A DNA stretch of 32,929 nucleotides from Nitrospira sp. (GTDB taxonomy: Bacteria > Nitrospirota > Nitrospiria > Nitrospirales > Nitrospiraceae): positions 1 through 32,929 of the forward strand of contig JARDZZ010000007.1 in assembly GCA_029240595.1 (NCBI GenBank). Direction: 5' to 3'. Below the pieces are notes generated by a model, which made no database searches, was not told where the DNA came from, and worked only from the letters and a program-made list of their open reading frames with translations. Made by a program: the position numbers and the translations under genes. The stretch's first letter is position 1, and each line of letters begins with the position of its first letter. Of the stretch, positions 17,490-26,655 are shown in pieces.

Positions 17490-18647
17490 ATGATCAAACG
17501 CGTGATTCTACTTGTGGTCGAGGGCCTGGGCGTCGGAGCCACGGACGATGCGTCCACGTATGGCGATACCTCCTGCCATACGCTGGCACACCTGGCCGAG
17601 AGCGCGGGCGGACTCAGTCTGCCGACGCTCGAATCGCTCGGGCTTGGCCACGTGACCACCATTCAAGGCGTCCGATCGATGGCGCAACCGGTCGGGTGTT
17701 TCGGCCGTCTGGGATTCAAAAGCAAGGGAGTGGACTCACTGGTCGGCTATTGGGAGATTGCCGGATGTGTTTCCGAGGAAGAGGGCCGAACGTTTCCAAA
17801 CGGGTATTCGACAGCGGCCATCGCAGCCCTGGAAGCGGCACTGGGACACAAGGTCGTGGGTGGACGTGTGGCGTCCGGTGAGGAGGCTCTGAAAGAGTTC
17901 GGCGCACGCCATCTCTCGGACGGAGCGCCGATTGTCTGGACGGACGGCCGGCAAACGTGTCACGTGGCCGCGCATGACAGCGTGTGGAGCGGTGAGGTGT
18001 TGTATCAACGGGTTCGAGAGTCCAGAAAAGCGCTGAGAGACGCCTGGGGCATGCGGCGGCTCGTCGCACATCCGCTCATCGGAGCTGTCGGGGCGCTGCG
18101 ATTCGGACCGGGCCGGAAGGATTACGCCGGTGAGCCGCCGGGCCAGACGATGCTGGATCTCTTGAATCGGGCGAGTCAGATCTTGATCGGAGTCGGGAAG
18201 GTGGGTGATTTGTTCGGCGGCAGGGGATTGACCAGGTCGGTGGTCACCTCCTCCTGGAGTCAGGCCCTGGATGAAGTCAGCGGCATGTTCAATAAAGTGC
18301 CCCGCGGGTTGATCTTTGCCGGACTGGACGTGATCGGTTCGGACGCGGTGAACTCCGCTGCGGCCATTGAGGAGTTCGATCGACGGCTTCCGGCATTCTT
18401 GGATCAATTGCGCCCGGGCGATCTGTTTATCATCACCGGCGACCATGGACGAGATCCAAACAAGCCTCATGCGGTTCCGACCCGCGAGTGGGTACCGCTT
18501 CTCATCACCGGCCCCAAACTCGCCCAGGGGGTGAACTTTGGTCTGAGACCGACAGCCTCTGACCTCGGTCAAACCGTCGTCGAAGCGCTGAAAGGGGAAT
18601 CCTTGACCGTCGGAGAAAGTTTTCTCGACGTGCTGAGGCCGGGATGA
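17490..18647 (+). CDS. Phosphopentomutase-like protein (alkaline phosphatase superfamily), divergent active site
   Basis: GLGVGATDDAS, GYWEIAG, EPPGQTMLDLL, GVGKVGDLFGGRG, FDRRLPAFL, ITGDHGRDP align with DeoB motifs; sits just downstream of deoC. Confidence 0.82.
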   Translation: MIKRVILLVVEGLGVGATDDASTYGDTSCHTLAHLAESAGGLSLPTLESLGLGHVTTIQGVRSMAQPVGCFGRLGFKSKGVDSLVGYWEIAGCVSEEEGRTFPNGYSTAAIAALEAALGHKVVGGRVASGEEALKEFGARHLSDGAPIVWTDGRQTCHVAAHDSVWSGEVLYQRVRESRKALRDAWGMRRLVAHPLIGAVGALRFGPGRKDYAGEPPGQTMLDLLNRASQILIGVGKVGDLFGGRGLTRSVVTSSWSQALDEVSGMFNKVPRGLIFAGLDVIGSDAVNSAAAIEEFDRRLPAFLDQLRPGDLFIITGDHGRDPNKPHAVPTREWVPLLITGPKLAQGVNFGLRPTASDLGQTVVEALKGESLTVGESFLDVLRPG

Positions 18648-18705
18648 CCAACATGACGCTTGTCGTCCGGACAGCCGGAGCAGTGAGCCGAGTGGACTCT
18701 TTCTG

Positions 18706-19164
18706 ATGACGTATGAAGAAAAGCTTACATCCCTGGGATTAGAACTGCCGGAGGCGCCGAAGCCCGTGGCAACCTATGTCCCTGCCGTGCGGACCGGCAA
18801 TTTGTTATTTTTGTCGGGCGTCCTGCCGATGCGAAACGGACAATTGGCATTCACCGGCAAGCTCGGACGTGATTTGACCGTTCCGGAAGGGGTCGAAGCA
18901 GCCAAGGTCGCGATTCTCAATGCTCTTGCCATTGCGAAACAGGAACTGGGAAGTCTCGATCGCATCACGCGCGTCGTGAAAGTGGTCGGTCACGTCGCCT
19001 CGGCTGACGGATTTGCCGAGCAGCCGCAGGTGTTAAACGGCGCCTCCGATCTGCTCGTTGCGATCTTCGGGGACGCAGGACGGCATGCGCGCGTCGCCAC
19101 TGGTGCCGCCGAACTCCCGCGAGGCGCCGCGGTGGAAATCGAAGTCATCTTGGCTGTTTCCTGA
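18706..19164 (+). CDS. RidA family (YjgF/YER057c/UK114) protein
   Basis: [41 protein letters not shown] with the conserved Arg. Confidence 0.92.
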   Translation: MTYEEKLTSLGLELPEAPKPVATYVPAVRTGNLLFLSGVLPMRNGQLAFTGKLGRDLTVPEGVEAAKVAILNALAIAKQELGSLDRITRVVKVVGHVASADGFAEQPQVLNGASDLLVAIFGDAGRHARVATGAAELPRGAAVEIEVILAVS

Positions 19165-19208
19165 AGAAAATGAAGGGCCTAGAGGCCGGTGTCCCTGCGC
19201 TCTGCGGC

Positions 19209-19238
19209 TTGACACCCGAAAAAACCGCTTGTTATAGT
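19209..19238 (+). promoter_or_regulatory. Strong sigma70-like promoter TTGACA-N18-TATAGT
   Basis: Boxes at 19209-19214 and 19233-19238, upstream of the TIG-protein ATG (19323). Confidence 0.75.
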
Positions 19239-19322
19239 CCGTCGTCCCTCGCTTCACGCTGTACCCCGGTTGCCCTCCAGACTCGTGCGTGGGGTTCTCG
19301 TGCCACGCAGGGCTCTCAACAC

Positions 19323-21020
19323 ATGATGGTCAAGACCTATCTCAGTCGTTGGATCATTGTCTTCGGCACTGTCTTGCTGGTGGCCTTGGGCAGTGATCAG
19401 GGGACGGATGCTTCGCCCTCCGCCCGTCTCGAACTGCAGCCTGCGACCGGCGTCCCCGGCGCGACGGTCTCTATCGTCGGCAAGGGATTGGGTCACTTCA
19501 AGTCTGCTCAAGTGAACCGCGTGTTGTTCCGAGGAGTGCCAGCGCTGATCCAACGTTGGGATGCAGACGTCGTGGAAGTGAAAGTGCCGTTCAAAGCACA
19601 GACCGGTCCGGTTGAGGTGCTGATCGGCAAGAAGAAACTCGCGGCCGGTACCTTTTCGGTCGTCTATCCGAAAATTCTTTCCATTCATCCTCCCGCCATC
19701 GAGCCTGGCCATGCAGTCGAAATCGTGGGCGAGCATTTTGGCATCACAGCCGGACCCCGTGATCCCAACACGATGTTCGGCGTCAACGACGTGATGGTGG
19801 GAAACTTAGTGGTCAGGCCACGACGCTGGAAGGACGATAAAATCGAAGTGGACGTGCCGGCCAATGCGACGTCCGGAGACATCGCCGTTCGCTTGGCTTC
19901 TTCCGATCCCTTGCCCGACGGATCGTGCTGCGCCCCGGTTCAACATACCGTCAGCAACGCCGTTTCGCTGAAACTGATTCCGACTGTGCAGGTTGATCCG
20001 CTGACCGGCCCCGTCGGCACGAAAGTCGTGCTGTTCGGGCAGGGATTTGGTCAAGAAAGGACGGCCGGCGATCTCATTACGATCGGCGGACATGAGGCCC
20101 CGGTTGCACAGTGGAGCGATCGCGCGATCGTGGTGCATGTGCCTCTCAATGCGGAAACAGGACCGGTGGTGTTATCCCGTCAAGGACAAGACCGGACGCT
20201 GGGGACCTTTACCGTCCAGACTCCTAAAGCCACGGGACTCTCTCCTGCGAGCGCCCCCATCGGCACGCTGGTCAGAATCCACGGAGAGCACTTTGGCGCG
20301 TACTCAGAGAGCGGTGCGACGCCCTACAACTATACGGACTTCAATACCGGTCAAAATCGCGTGGAAATCGGCGGTGCACCGGCGGTGATTTACCGTTGGC
20401 ACGACGATCGGATCGATGTCTGGGTGCCATTCAGCGCCAAAAGTGGTCCAGTCGTGGTCACCCGCGGGGCGCCCAAGCCGGCGGCGGATGGATCCTGCTG
20501 CGGCGAACGAGGGACGGTATCGACAACCGCCGGAACGTTCACCCTTGTTGTGCCGACGATCGAGTCCTTCACGCCTGCTTCAGCCGGGTTGGATGAAGTG
20601 GTGACCATCAAAGGGTCCGGATTCGGCTCGTTTATCAAGACGACGGAAGCGACACAGCCGGGACTTGGAGAGGGCGCCTTCAAGCGCAATCAGATCGAAC
20701 TCGGCGAAAACGTCTCGCGAACCGAGGTCCTGTTCAATAACATCGGCGCCATTGTGGTGTCCTGGACCGATACGGAAATCAAAGCGCGCGTCCCGCATCG
20801 TCATTTGTTCGGCATTGGCAAGCCGGGACAGTTCAATGCTGATCTCTCGACCGGTCCCCTGATCATCCGCCGGGGCTCCTGGGATCTGCTTCCGGATGGC
20901 ACCTGCTGTACCCCGAAAAAGTGGGTGACGCTCGAAGCCGGCACGTTCACGATCGAAGCCAAGGGGATGCCCGACCAGAGCTTTTTCCAGTCAAGACCAG
21001 AAGGCAGCACCAACGACTGA
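19323..21020 (+). CDS. Exported multi-IPT/TIG-domain protein
   Basis: Signal-like N-terminus MVKTYLSRWIIVFGTVLLVALG; repeated P..G..G..V.I.G.GFG...V.f.g..a.v..W.d..I.V.VP blocks (about five). Confidence 0.85.
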   Translation: MMVKTYLSRWIIVFGTVLLVALGSDQGTDASPSARLELQPATGVPGATVSIVGKGLGHFKSAQVNRVLFRGVPALIQRWDADVVEVKVPFKAQTGPVEVLIGKKKLAAGTFSVVYPKILSIHPPAIEPGHAVEIVGEHFGITAGPRDPNTMFGVNDVMVGNLVVRPRRWKDDKIEVDVPANATSGDIAVRLASSDPLPDGSCCAPVQHTVSNAVSLKLIPTVQVDPLTGPVGTKVVLFGQGFGQERTAGDLITIGGHEAPVAQWSDRAIVVHVPLNAETGPVVLSRQGQDRTLGTFTVQTPKATGLSPASAPIGTLVRIHGEHFGAYSESGATPYNYTDFNTGQNRVEIGGAPAVIYRWHDDRIDVWVPFSAKSGPVVVTRGAPKPAADGSCCGERGTVSTTAGTFTLVVPTIESFTPASAGLDEVVTIKGSGFGSFIKTTEATQPGLGEGAFKRNQIELGENVSRTEVLFNNIGAIVVSWTDTEIKARVPHRHLFGIGKPGQFNADLSTGPLIIRRGSWDLLPDGTCCTPKKWVTLEAGTFTIEAKGMPDQSFFQSRPEGSTND

Positions 21021-21024
21021 CAGG

Positions 21025-21999
21025 ATGGTGAAAAGGCCTTTGACATTCTTTTTGAGTATCCTGCTTGTGTTTCCTCTCGTTTTCGCAGTTCCATCCGTCG
21101 TAGTGGCTGAACCTCAAGTCAAAGCAGCTCCTCAAAAAACGGGGACGGAAGTGACGCTCATGAGCGTCTATTTCCGCGATGCCAACCTGGGATGGGCGGT
21201 CGGCTCCGGAGGGACGGTCGTCAAGACCGTCGACGGCGGGCAAAAATGGAAGAAACAGGCCAGCGGCACTTCGGTACAACTGACGGGCGTATTTTTTGTC
21301 GACGACAAACAGGGATGGATCATCGGTGCTAATGGCACGATCCGCCATACAATGGACGGAGGCTCCAGTTGGAGGGCGCAACCCATCGAGACAGTGGCGC
21401 CCATGTATGGGTTGTCCTTCGTCTCGCCGGACGAGGGGTGGGTCGTCGGAGGCAACGGAACGATCCTTCATACGACCGATGGAGGAGCCCACTGGACGGA
21501 TCAGTCCAGTCCCACCACCGCGGCTCTCTATGCCGTGCAATTTCTCACGCCGAAGCGGGGAACTGCCGTGGGCGCCGTGGGGACCGTCCTGGCCACGGAA
21601 GATGGCGGGACCACCTGGCTGGCTCAGGAAACCCAGGGATCCGTCACGTTGTTTGATGTCTATTTTTCCGATCCAATGACCGGGTGGGTGGTGGGCAATG
21701 CAGGCGCCATGTTTCAGACGACCGACGGAGGGGGCCGCTGGGTCGATCGGACCCTCCCTTGTTCACGGACCTGCACGAGGCTGACGGACTTGCTTCGCAT
21801 TCGTTTCACCGACCCGAAAACCGGCTGGATCGTGGGCGAACGCGGGATGGCCTACCATACAGCGGACAGCGGATTCACCTGGGAGGAACAGGGAGCGGTC
21901 GCGAATGTCTCGCTTTTCGGCTTGTCCTTTCCTACGACCCTGCACGGCTGGGCCAGCGGAGAAAAGGGCACCGTCGTGCACCTCAAGTTAAGCAAGTAA
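21025..21999 (+). CDS. Exported Ycf48/HCF136-like BNR-repeat beta-propeller protein
   Basis: Signal peptide then six T.DGG..W-type repeats with GWAVG/GWIIG/GWVVG motifs. Confidence 0.88.
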   Translation: MVKRPLTFFLSILLVFPLVFAVPSVVVAEPQVKAAPQKTGTEVTLMSVYFRDANLGWAVGSGGTVVKTVDGGQKWKKQASGTSVQLTGVFFVDDKQGWIIGANGTIRHTMDGGSSWRAQPIETVAPMYGLSFVSPDEGWVVGGNGTILHTTDGGAHWTDQSSPTTAALYAVQFLTPKRGTAVGAVGTVLATEDGGTTWLAQETQGSVTLFDVYFSDPMTGWVVGNAGAMFQTTDGGGRWVDRTLPCSRTCTRLTDLLRIRFTDPKTGWIVGERGMAYHTADSGFTWEEQGAVANVSLFGLSFPTTLHGWASGEKGTVVHLKLSK

Positions 22000-22001
22000 G
22001 A

Positions 22002-22742
22002 CTATCCCAATTCGCCGAACCTCGACTGCAGCACGCTCATGGCGGCGAGTGCCGCCGTTTCCGCTCGAAGGATACGTTTCCCCATGGTGATGGCCTGACA
22101 GCCCTGTTCTTGGGCGAGGCGCAATTCATCTTTGTCCCAGCCGCCTTCCGGTCCAACGACGAGGAGGATTGTGCGCTCTGCACCCAGGTTGGCTGCCATG
22201 CCCGTCAACGAGGCTCCGTCCGATCGTTCGGCTAAGAAGAGTTTGATGGCGCTGGCGTCATACGCGGTCATGACCTGAGAGAGCGTAGCCGGTTCATCGA
22301 TTGTCGGCACCGACCACCGCTCAGACTGCTGTGCGGCTTCGAGGGCAATGCGCTGCCATCTCGCTCGTTGATGATCGAGGCGTTCGGCACGAGGCTTGAC
22401 GACACCGTGAGTCGTCACCACCGGCGCGATCCGATCGACACCCAGCTCCGTAGCCTTTTGGATGATCCAATCCATCTTCTCCCCTTTGAGGAGGGCTTGA
22501 GCCAGGACGATCGAGGGACTGGTTTTCGGCGGAGCGGTTGTCGTCTCAAGAATGCGCGCAGTGAGGTGACCGGCCGTGATCTCACCCACCTCCGTGCGGT
22601 AGCGTCGGCCAGCATCGTCGGTCACTGTGAGCGCCTCACCCGGCTGCAATCTGAGGCTCTGGCGCAGATGATGGAGCAAGGGGCCCGTGATACGCACGGT
22701 CGGCGGGACGACCGAATCGGCTGCCACGAAAAACGTCGGCAT
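22002..22742 (-). CDS. rsmE: 16S rRNA (uracil(1498)-N(3))-methyltransferase
   Basis: LAQALLKGEKMDWIIQKATELGVDRIAPV, LVVGPEGGWDKDE, MGKRILRAETAALAAMSVLQ. Confidence 0.96.
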   Translation of the reverse strand: MPTFFVAADSVVPPTVRITGPLLHHLRQSLRLQPGEALTVTDDAGRRYRTEVGEITAGHLTARILETTTAPPKTSPSIVLAQALLKGEKMDWIIQKATELGVDRIAPVVTTHGVVKPRAERLDHQRARWQRIALEAAQQSERWSVPTIDEPATLSQVMTAYDASAIKLFLAERSDGASLTGMAANLGAERTILLVVGPEGGWDKDELRLAQEQGCQAITMGKRILRAETAALAAMSVLQSRFGELG

Positions 22743-22773
22743 GCGGAAAGGAATCTCGAGTGGGTTGCGCGCG

Positions 22774-23898
22774 TTACTCGAAAAAGGTCTTCATCTTGTC
22801 GAAGAAGCCGTCGCCATCGGGCTCCATGGACATCCCGCTCTCTTTGGCGAATTCGGTCAGCAGTTCCCGCTGCTTGGCAGTCAGTTTGGTAGGAATATGG
22901 ACCTTGATCGTGAACAATTGATCGCCGGTGGTCTGGTTCTTGAGACTGGGAATGCCGAGTCCTTTCAGCCGTAACACCTTATCCGGCTGCGTGCCTGGGG
23001 GCACCTTCATCACGGTCGTGCCCTTGAGTGTCGGCACTTCAATCTTTCCTCCGAGCGCGGCGGTGACAAAGTTGATCGGCACGTCACAGACGATGTCGTT
23101 GCCTTTGCGCTGGAAAATAGGATGCGCTTTGACGGTAATGGCGACGTAGAGATCGCCCGCCGGCCCTCCGTTGATGCCATGTTCGCCTTCGTTCGAAAGA
23201 CGCAAGCGCATGCCGGTTTCAATGCCGGCCGGAATGTGGACGGAGATCGTGCGCTCGCGGTATGTCCGTTGACGGCCCTGGCAGGTCGTGCAGGGGTCCG
23301 TGATGATATGTCCGGAACCTTCGCATTGGCCGCAAGGCCGGCTGACGCTGAAGAAACCCTGTTGAAGCCGGATCTGCCCGGCGCCCTTACAACTGGGACA
23401 GGTCTTCACCGACGAGGCCGATTTGGCACCGCTGCCTTTGCATTCGCTGCATGTTTCCCAGCGGGGGATCTTGAGTTTGGCTTCTTTGCCGTAGACTGAC
23501 TCTTCGAAGGTGATTTCGAGATTATATTGAAGATCGTTGCCGCGCTCTGCACGGTTGCCGCCGCGCTGGCCTCCGAAAAAGTCCTCAAAGATGTCGTTGA
23601 AGACATCCCCGAAGCCGCCCCGGCCGAAATCAAAGCCTTCAAAGCCCGAGCCCGCCTGGGTGCCCGCATGGCCGAACATATCGTAGCGTTTGCGCTTTTC
23701 CTGATCACTCAGGTGTTCATACGCTTCGTTGATCTCTTTGAATTTTTCCTCGGCATGCTTCTTCTGCTGCTCGCCGGTCTGCAGGTCGGGATGAAATTGG
23801 CGGGCCAGTTTCCGGTAGGCTTTCTTGAGATCTTCCTCTGACGCCGTCCGTTCGACGCCCAGGGTTTCGTAGAAATCTCGTTTTGACACGGAAGCCAT
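22774..23898 (-). CDS. dnaJ: Chaperone DnaJ
   Basis: J-domain, G/F region, four CxxCxG zinc motifs. Confidence 0.97.
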   Translation of the reverse strand: MASVSKRDFYETLGVERTASEEDLKKAYRKLARQFHPDLQTGEQQKKHAEEKFKEINEAYEHLSDQEKRKRYDMFGHAGTQAGSGFEGFDFGRGGFGDVFNDIFEDFFGGQRGGNRAERGNDLQYNLEITFEESVYGKEAKLKIPRWETCSECKGSGAKSASSVKTCPSCKGAGQIRLQQGFFSVSRPCGQCEGSGHIITDPCTTCQGRQRTYRERTISVHIPAGIETGMRLRLSNEGEHGINGGPAGDLYVAITVKAHPIFQRKGNDIVCDVPINFVTAALGGKIEVPTLKGTTVMKVPPGTQPDKVLRLKGLGIPSLKNQTTGDQLFTIKVHIPTKLTAKQRELLTEFAKESGMSMEPDGDGFFDKMKTFFE

Positions 23899-23924
23899 TG
23901 TCCCTTTCGGTGGTTGCGCAGAAA

Positions 23925-23955
23925 GACCGAGTTCCGTAGTCGACGAAACTCGGTC
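23925..23955 (-). other. Stem-loop in dnaK-dnaJ spacer (weak terminator/attenuator-like)
   Basis: GACCGAGTT-N13-AACTCGGTC perfect 9-bp arms, followed by TTTCTG on the minus strand. Confidence 0.6.
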
Positions 23956-23976
23956 CCTGAGTAGCCGTATTCTAGC

Positions 23977-25905
23977 TTACTTTTTATCTTTGTCTACTTC
24001 TTCAAACTCTGCGTCCACGACTTTTTCATCGGTCTTTGCACCGTTCGGACTTTCGGCTCCGCCGCCGGTATCCGTCCCGGCACCGGTCGCTGCGGAGGCC
24101 GATGCCTTCTTATACATCTCCTCGGCCAGTTTATGCGAGGCGGTCGTCAACGCCTGCGTGGCCGACTCGATCGCGTCGGGATCGGTGCCTTCCATCGTTT
24201 TCTTCAACGCAGTGACCGCTTCCTCGATCTTGGTCCTATCATCGGCGGAGATCTTGTCGCCGTGCTCCTTGAGATTCTTCTCCGTTTGATAGAGCAGGTT
24301 GTCCGCCTGGTTTTTCGCTTCTGCCGCTTTCCGGCGTTTCTTGTCCTCCTCGGTATGCGTCTGCGCATCCCTGACGAGTTTTTCCACTTCGTCCTTGCTC
24401 AATCCGCTGGATGCGGTGATCTTGATGGACTGTTCCTTTTGTGTGGCCAGATCCTTGGCCGACACGTGCACAATGCCGTTCGCGTCGATATCGAACGTCA
24501 CTTCGATCTGAGGCATGCCGCGCGGGGCGGAAGGAATGCCGACGAGATCAAATTGACCGAGCAACTTATTGTCGTTGGCCATCTCACGTTCCCCTTGGAA
24601 CACGCGGATGGTCACCGCTGTCTGGTTGTCAGCCGCCGTCGAGAACACCTGGCTCTTCTTCGTGGGAACGGTCGTATTGCGCTCAATGAGCTTCGTAAAG
24701 ACGCCGCCCAACGTTTCGATGCCGAGTGACAACGGCGTGACGTCGAGCAGAAGCACGTCCTTGACGTCGCCTTTCAAGACTCCGCCCTGGATGGCTGCCC
24801 CGATGGCCACCACTTCGTCTGGATTCACGCCGCGATGCGGCTCTTTCCCGAAAAAGTCTTTCACCACTGAAATGACTTTCGGCATGCGGGTCATCCCGCC
24901 GACGAGCACGACTTCGTTGATGTCCCGGGCCGACACGCTGGCGTCAGTCAGGGCTTTCCGGCAGGGTTCCACGGTCCGCTGGATCAAGTCGTCCACCAGT
25001 TGTTCCAGCCGCGCGCGGGTCAGCTTGATCACCATGTGTTTGGGACCGCTGGCATCGGCGGTAATAAACGGCAGATTGATTTCCGTTTCTTGTGAGGATG
25101 ACAGCTCGATCTTGGCACGTTCGGCCGCTTCTTTCAGCCGCTGCAGCGCCATGCGATCCTTGCGCAGATCGATTCCTTGATCTTTCCTGAACTCGTCGAC
25201 GAGCCAATCCATGACGCGCAGGTCGAAATCGTCGCCGCCAAGATAGGTATCACCGTTCGTTGATTTGACTTCAAACACCCCTTCGCCGATTTCCAGAACC
25301 GAGACGTCGAACGTTCCACCGCCCAGGTCATAGACGGAAATCCGCTCGTCTTTCTTTTTATCGAGACCATAGGCCAACGACGCCGCAGTCGGCTCGTTGA
25401 TGATGCGCAAGACGTTCAATCCGGCGATCTGACCGGCGTCCTTGGTGGCTTGCCGCTGGCTGTCGTCGAAATAGGCCGGGACAGTCACGACAGCTTCCGT
25501 GACTTTCTCGCCCAGGTAATCCTCCGCGGTCTGCCTCATTTTCTGCAGGATCATGGCGGAGATTTCAGGCGGACTGTAGCGTTTGCCGCGCAGTTCGACA
25601 TGGGCATCGCCGTTGTCGGCTTCGACGACCTTGTACGGCAGCCGCTTCATGGCCTCCTGCACTTCCTTGCTGCGGAACTTGCGTCCCATCAGGCGTTTGA
25701 CGGAGAAAATGGTGTTTTCGGGATTGGTAATGGCCTGGCGCTTGGCGATTTGACCAACGAGCCGTTCGCCTTTGTCGGTGATCGCCACGACGGATGGCGT
25801 CGTGCGGGCCCCCTCCGCATTGGCAATTACAACCGGATCGCCGCCGCTCATGACGGCGACGCATGAGTTGGTTGTCCCTAAATCGATGCCGATGACTTTA
25901 CCCAT
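23977..25905 (-). CDS. dnaK: Chaperone DnaK (Hsp70)
   Basis: [19 protein letters not shown]...; start at 25905, not the ORF-track 25923. Confidence 0.98.
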   Translation of the reverse strand: MGKVIGIDLGTTNSCVAVMSGGDPVVIANAEGARTTPSVVAITDKGERLVGQIAKRQAITNPENTIFSVKRLMGRKFRSKEVQEAMKRLPYKVVEADNGDAHVELRGKRYSPPEISAMILQKMRQTAEDYLGEKVTEAVVTVPAYFDDSQRQATKDAGQIAGLNVLRIINEPTAASLAYGLDKKKDERISVYDLGGGTFDVSVLEIGEGVFEVKSTNGDTYLGGDDFDLRVMDWLVDEFRKDQGIDLRKDRMALQRLKEAAERAKIELSSSQETEINLPFITADASGPKHMVIKLTRARLEQLVDDLIQRTVEPCRKALTDASVSARDINEVVLVGGMTRMPKVISVVKDFFGKEPHRGVNPDEVVAIGAAIQGGVLKGDVKDVLLLDVTPLSLGIETLGGVFTKLIERNTTVPTKKSQVFSTAADNQTAVTIRVFQGEREMANDNKLLGQFDLVGIPSAPRGMPQIEVTFDIDANGIVHVSAKDLATQKEQSIKITASSGLSKDEVEKLVRDAQTHTEEDKKRRKAAEAKNQADNLLYQTEKNLKEHGDKISADDRTKIEEAVTALKKTMEGTDPDAIESATQALTTASHKLAEEMYKKASASAATGAGTDTGGGAESPNGAKTDEKVVDAEFEEVDKDKK

Positions 25906-25925
25906 GATGTGCTCCTTCCTCATCT

Positions 25926-25979
25926 CAGGCTGTTGAAAAAGTCCGCCAGCGCGCTGGACGACCTTTTTGAACAGCCTGA
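25926..25979. repeat. 54-bp palindromic repeat (copy B) in the grpE-dnaK spacer
   Basis: TCAGGCTGTTGAAAAAGTCCGCCAGCGC / GCGCTGGACGACCTTTTTGAACAGCCTGA, near-complete inverted match. Confidence 0.85.
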
Positions 25980-25990
25980 AATTCTCCTGT

Positions 25991-26566
25991 TCAATTTGAG
26001 TTGTCTATTTCATCCCCATCTGATCCAGATCCTGCGCCTGATGACACGGTCACCATGGCGGGTCTGAGGATCCGGTCATGCAGCCGGTATCCACGCTGAA
26101 ATTCTTCCACCACATGCTGATCAGGCACCTGCGTTGAAGGCACGGAAGCGACGGCTTGATGACCGGACGGGTCAAAGCGCTGCCCCATAGTCGGGATGGA
26201 CTGGACTCCGAACTTGCTCAGCACACCTTCCAGCTGCTTGAGCGTGAGATCGACGCCCTGAACCAGTCCCTGTGCGGTCTTGCTGTCCTTCGCCGCCTTG
26301 ATGGCCCGTTCAAGATTATCGACGACAGGCAGGAGTTCCTTCAGCAGTTGCTCGTTGCCGAACCGGATTTGGTCCCGCTGATCGCGCTGAGCAAGCCGCT
26401 TATAATTGTCGAACTCGGCGGCAAGCCGGAGGTACTTGTCGTTCAGCGCTTTCAGCTCGCCGTCCCTCGCCGCCGATTCAGCCAGCGAGTCACCGGAAGA
26501 AGCGGGTCCACCCGAGTCAGAGTCTAAGTTGTCGAATGTATTGGTGTTTAATGATTCGTCCGTCAC
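25991..26566 (-). CDS. grpE: Nucleotide exchange factor GrpE
   Basis: [62 protein letters not shown] start. Confidence 0.96.
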   Translation of the reverse strand: MTDESLNTNTFDNLDSDSGGPASSGDSLAESAARDGELKALNDKYLRLAAEFDNYKRLAQRDQRDQIRFGNEQLLKELLPVVDNLERAIKAAKDSKTAQGLVQGVDLTLKQLEGVLSKFGVQSIPTMGQRFDPSGHQAVASVPSTQVPDQHVVEEFQRGYRLHDRILRPAMVTVSSGAGSGSDGDEIDNSN

Positions 26567-26587
26567 GATCAGTCCTGTTACACAGGC

Positions 26588-26615
26588 GAGATAGTCACCA
26601 CGACCAATAAGTCAA
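26588..26615 (-). promoter_or_regulatory. Candidate promoter TTGACT-N16-TATCTC for the grpE-dnaK-dnaJ cluster
   Basis: Minus-strand boxes upstream of grpE; no CIRCE or sigma32 consensus seen by eye. Confidence 0.45.
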
Positions 26616-26655
26616 CAGCACCGAGATAAATTAATTACTTGTGAGCCACAGAGAC

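Noticed and set aside
17736-18572. 278-aa minus-strand ORF
   Set aside because: Antisense to the DeoB-like gene.
20947-21540. 197-aa minus-strand ORF
   Set aside because: Antisense to the TIG/Ycf48-like genes; no recognisable domain.
21997-22004. Convergent stops of the Ycf48-like gene and rsmE separated by 2 nt
   Set aside because: Unusually tight, but compact convergent pairs occur in dense genomes; no terminator structure could be identified.
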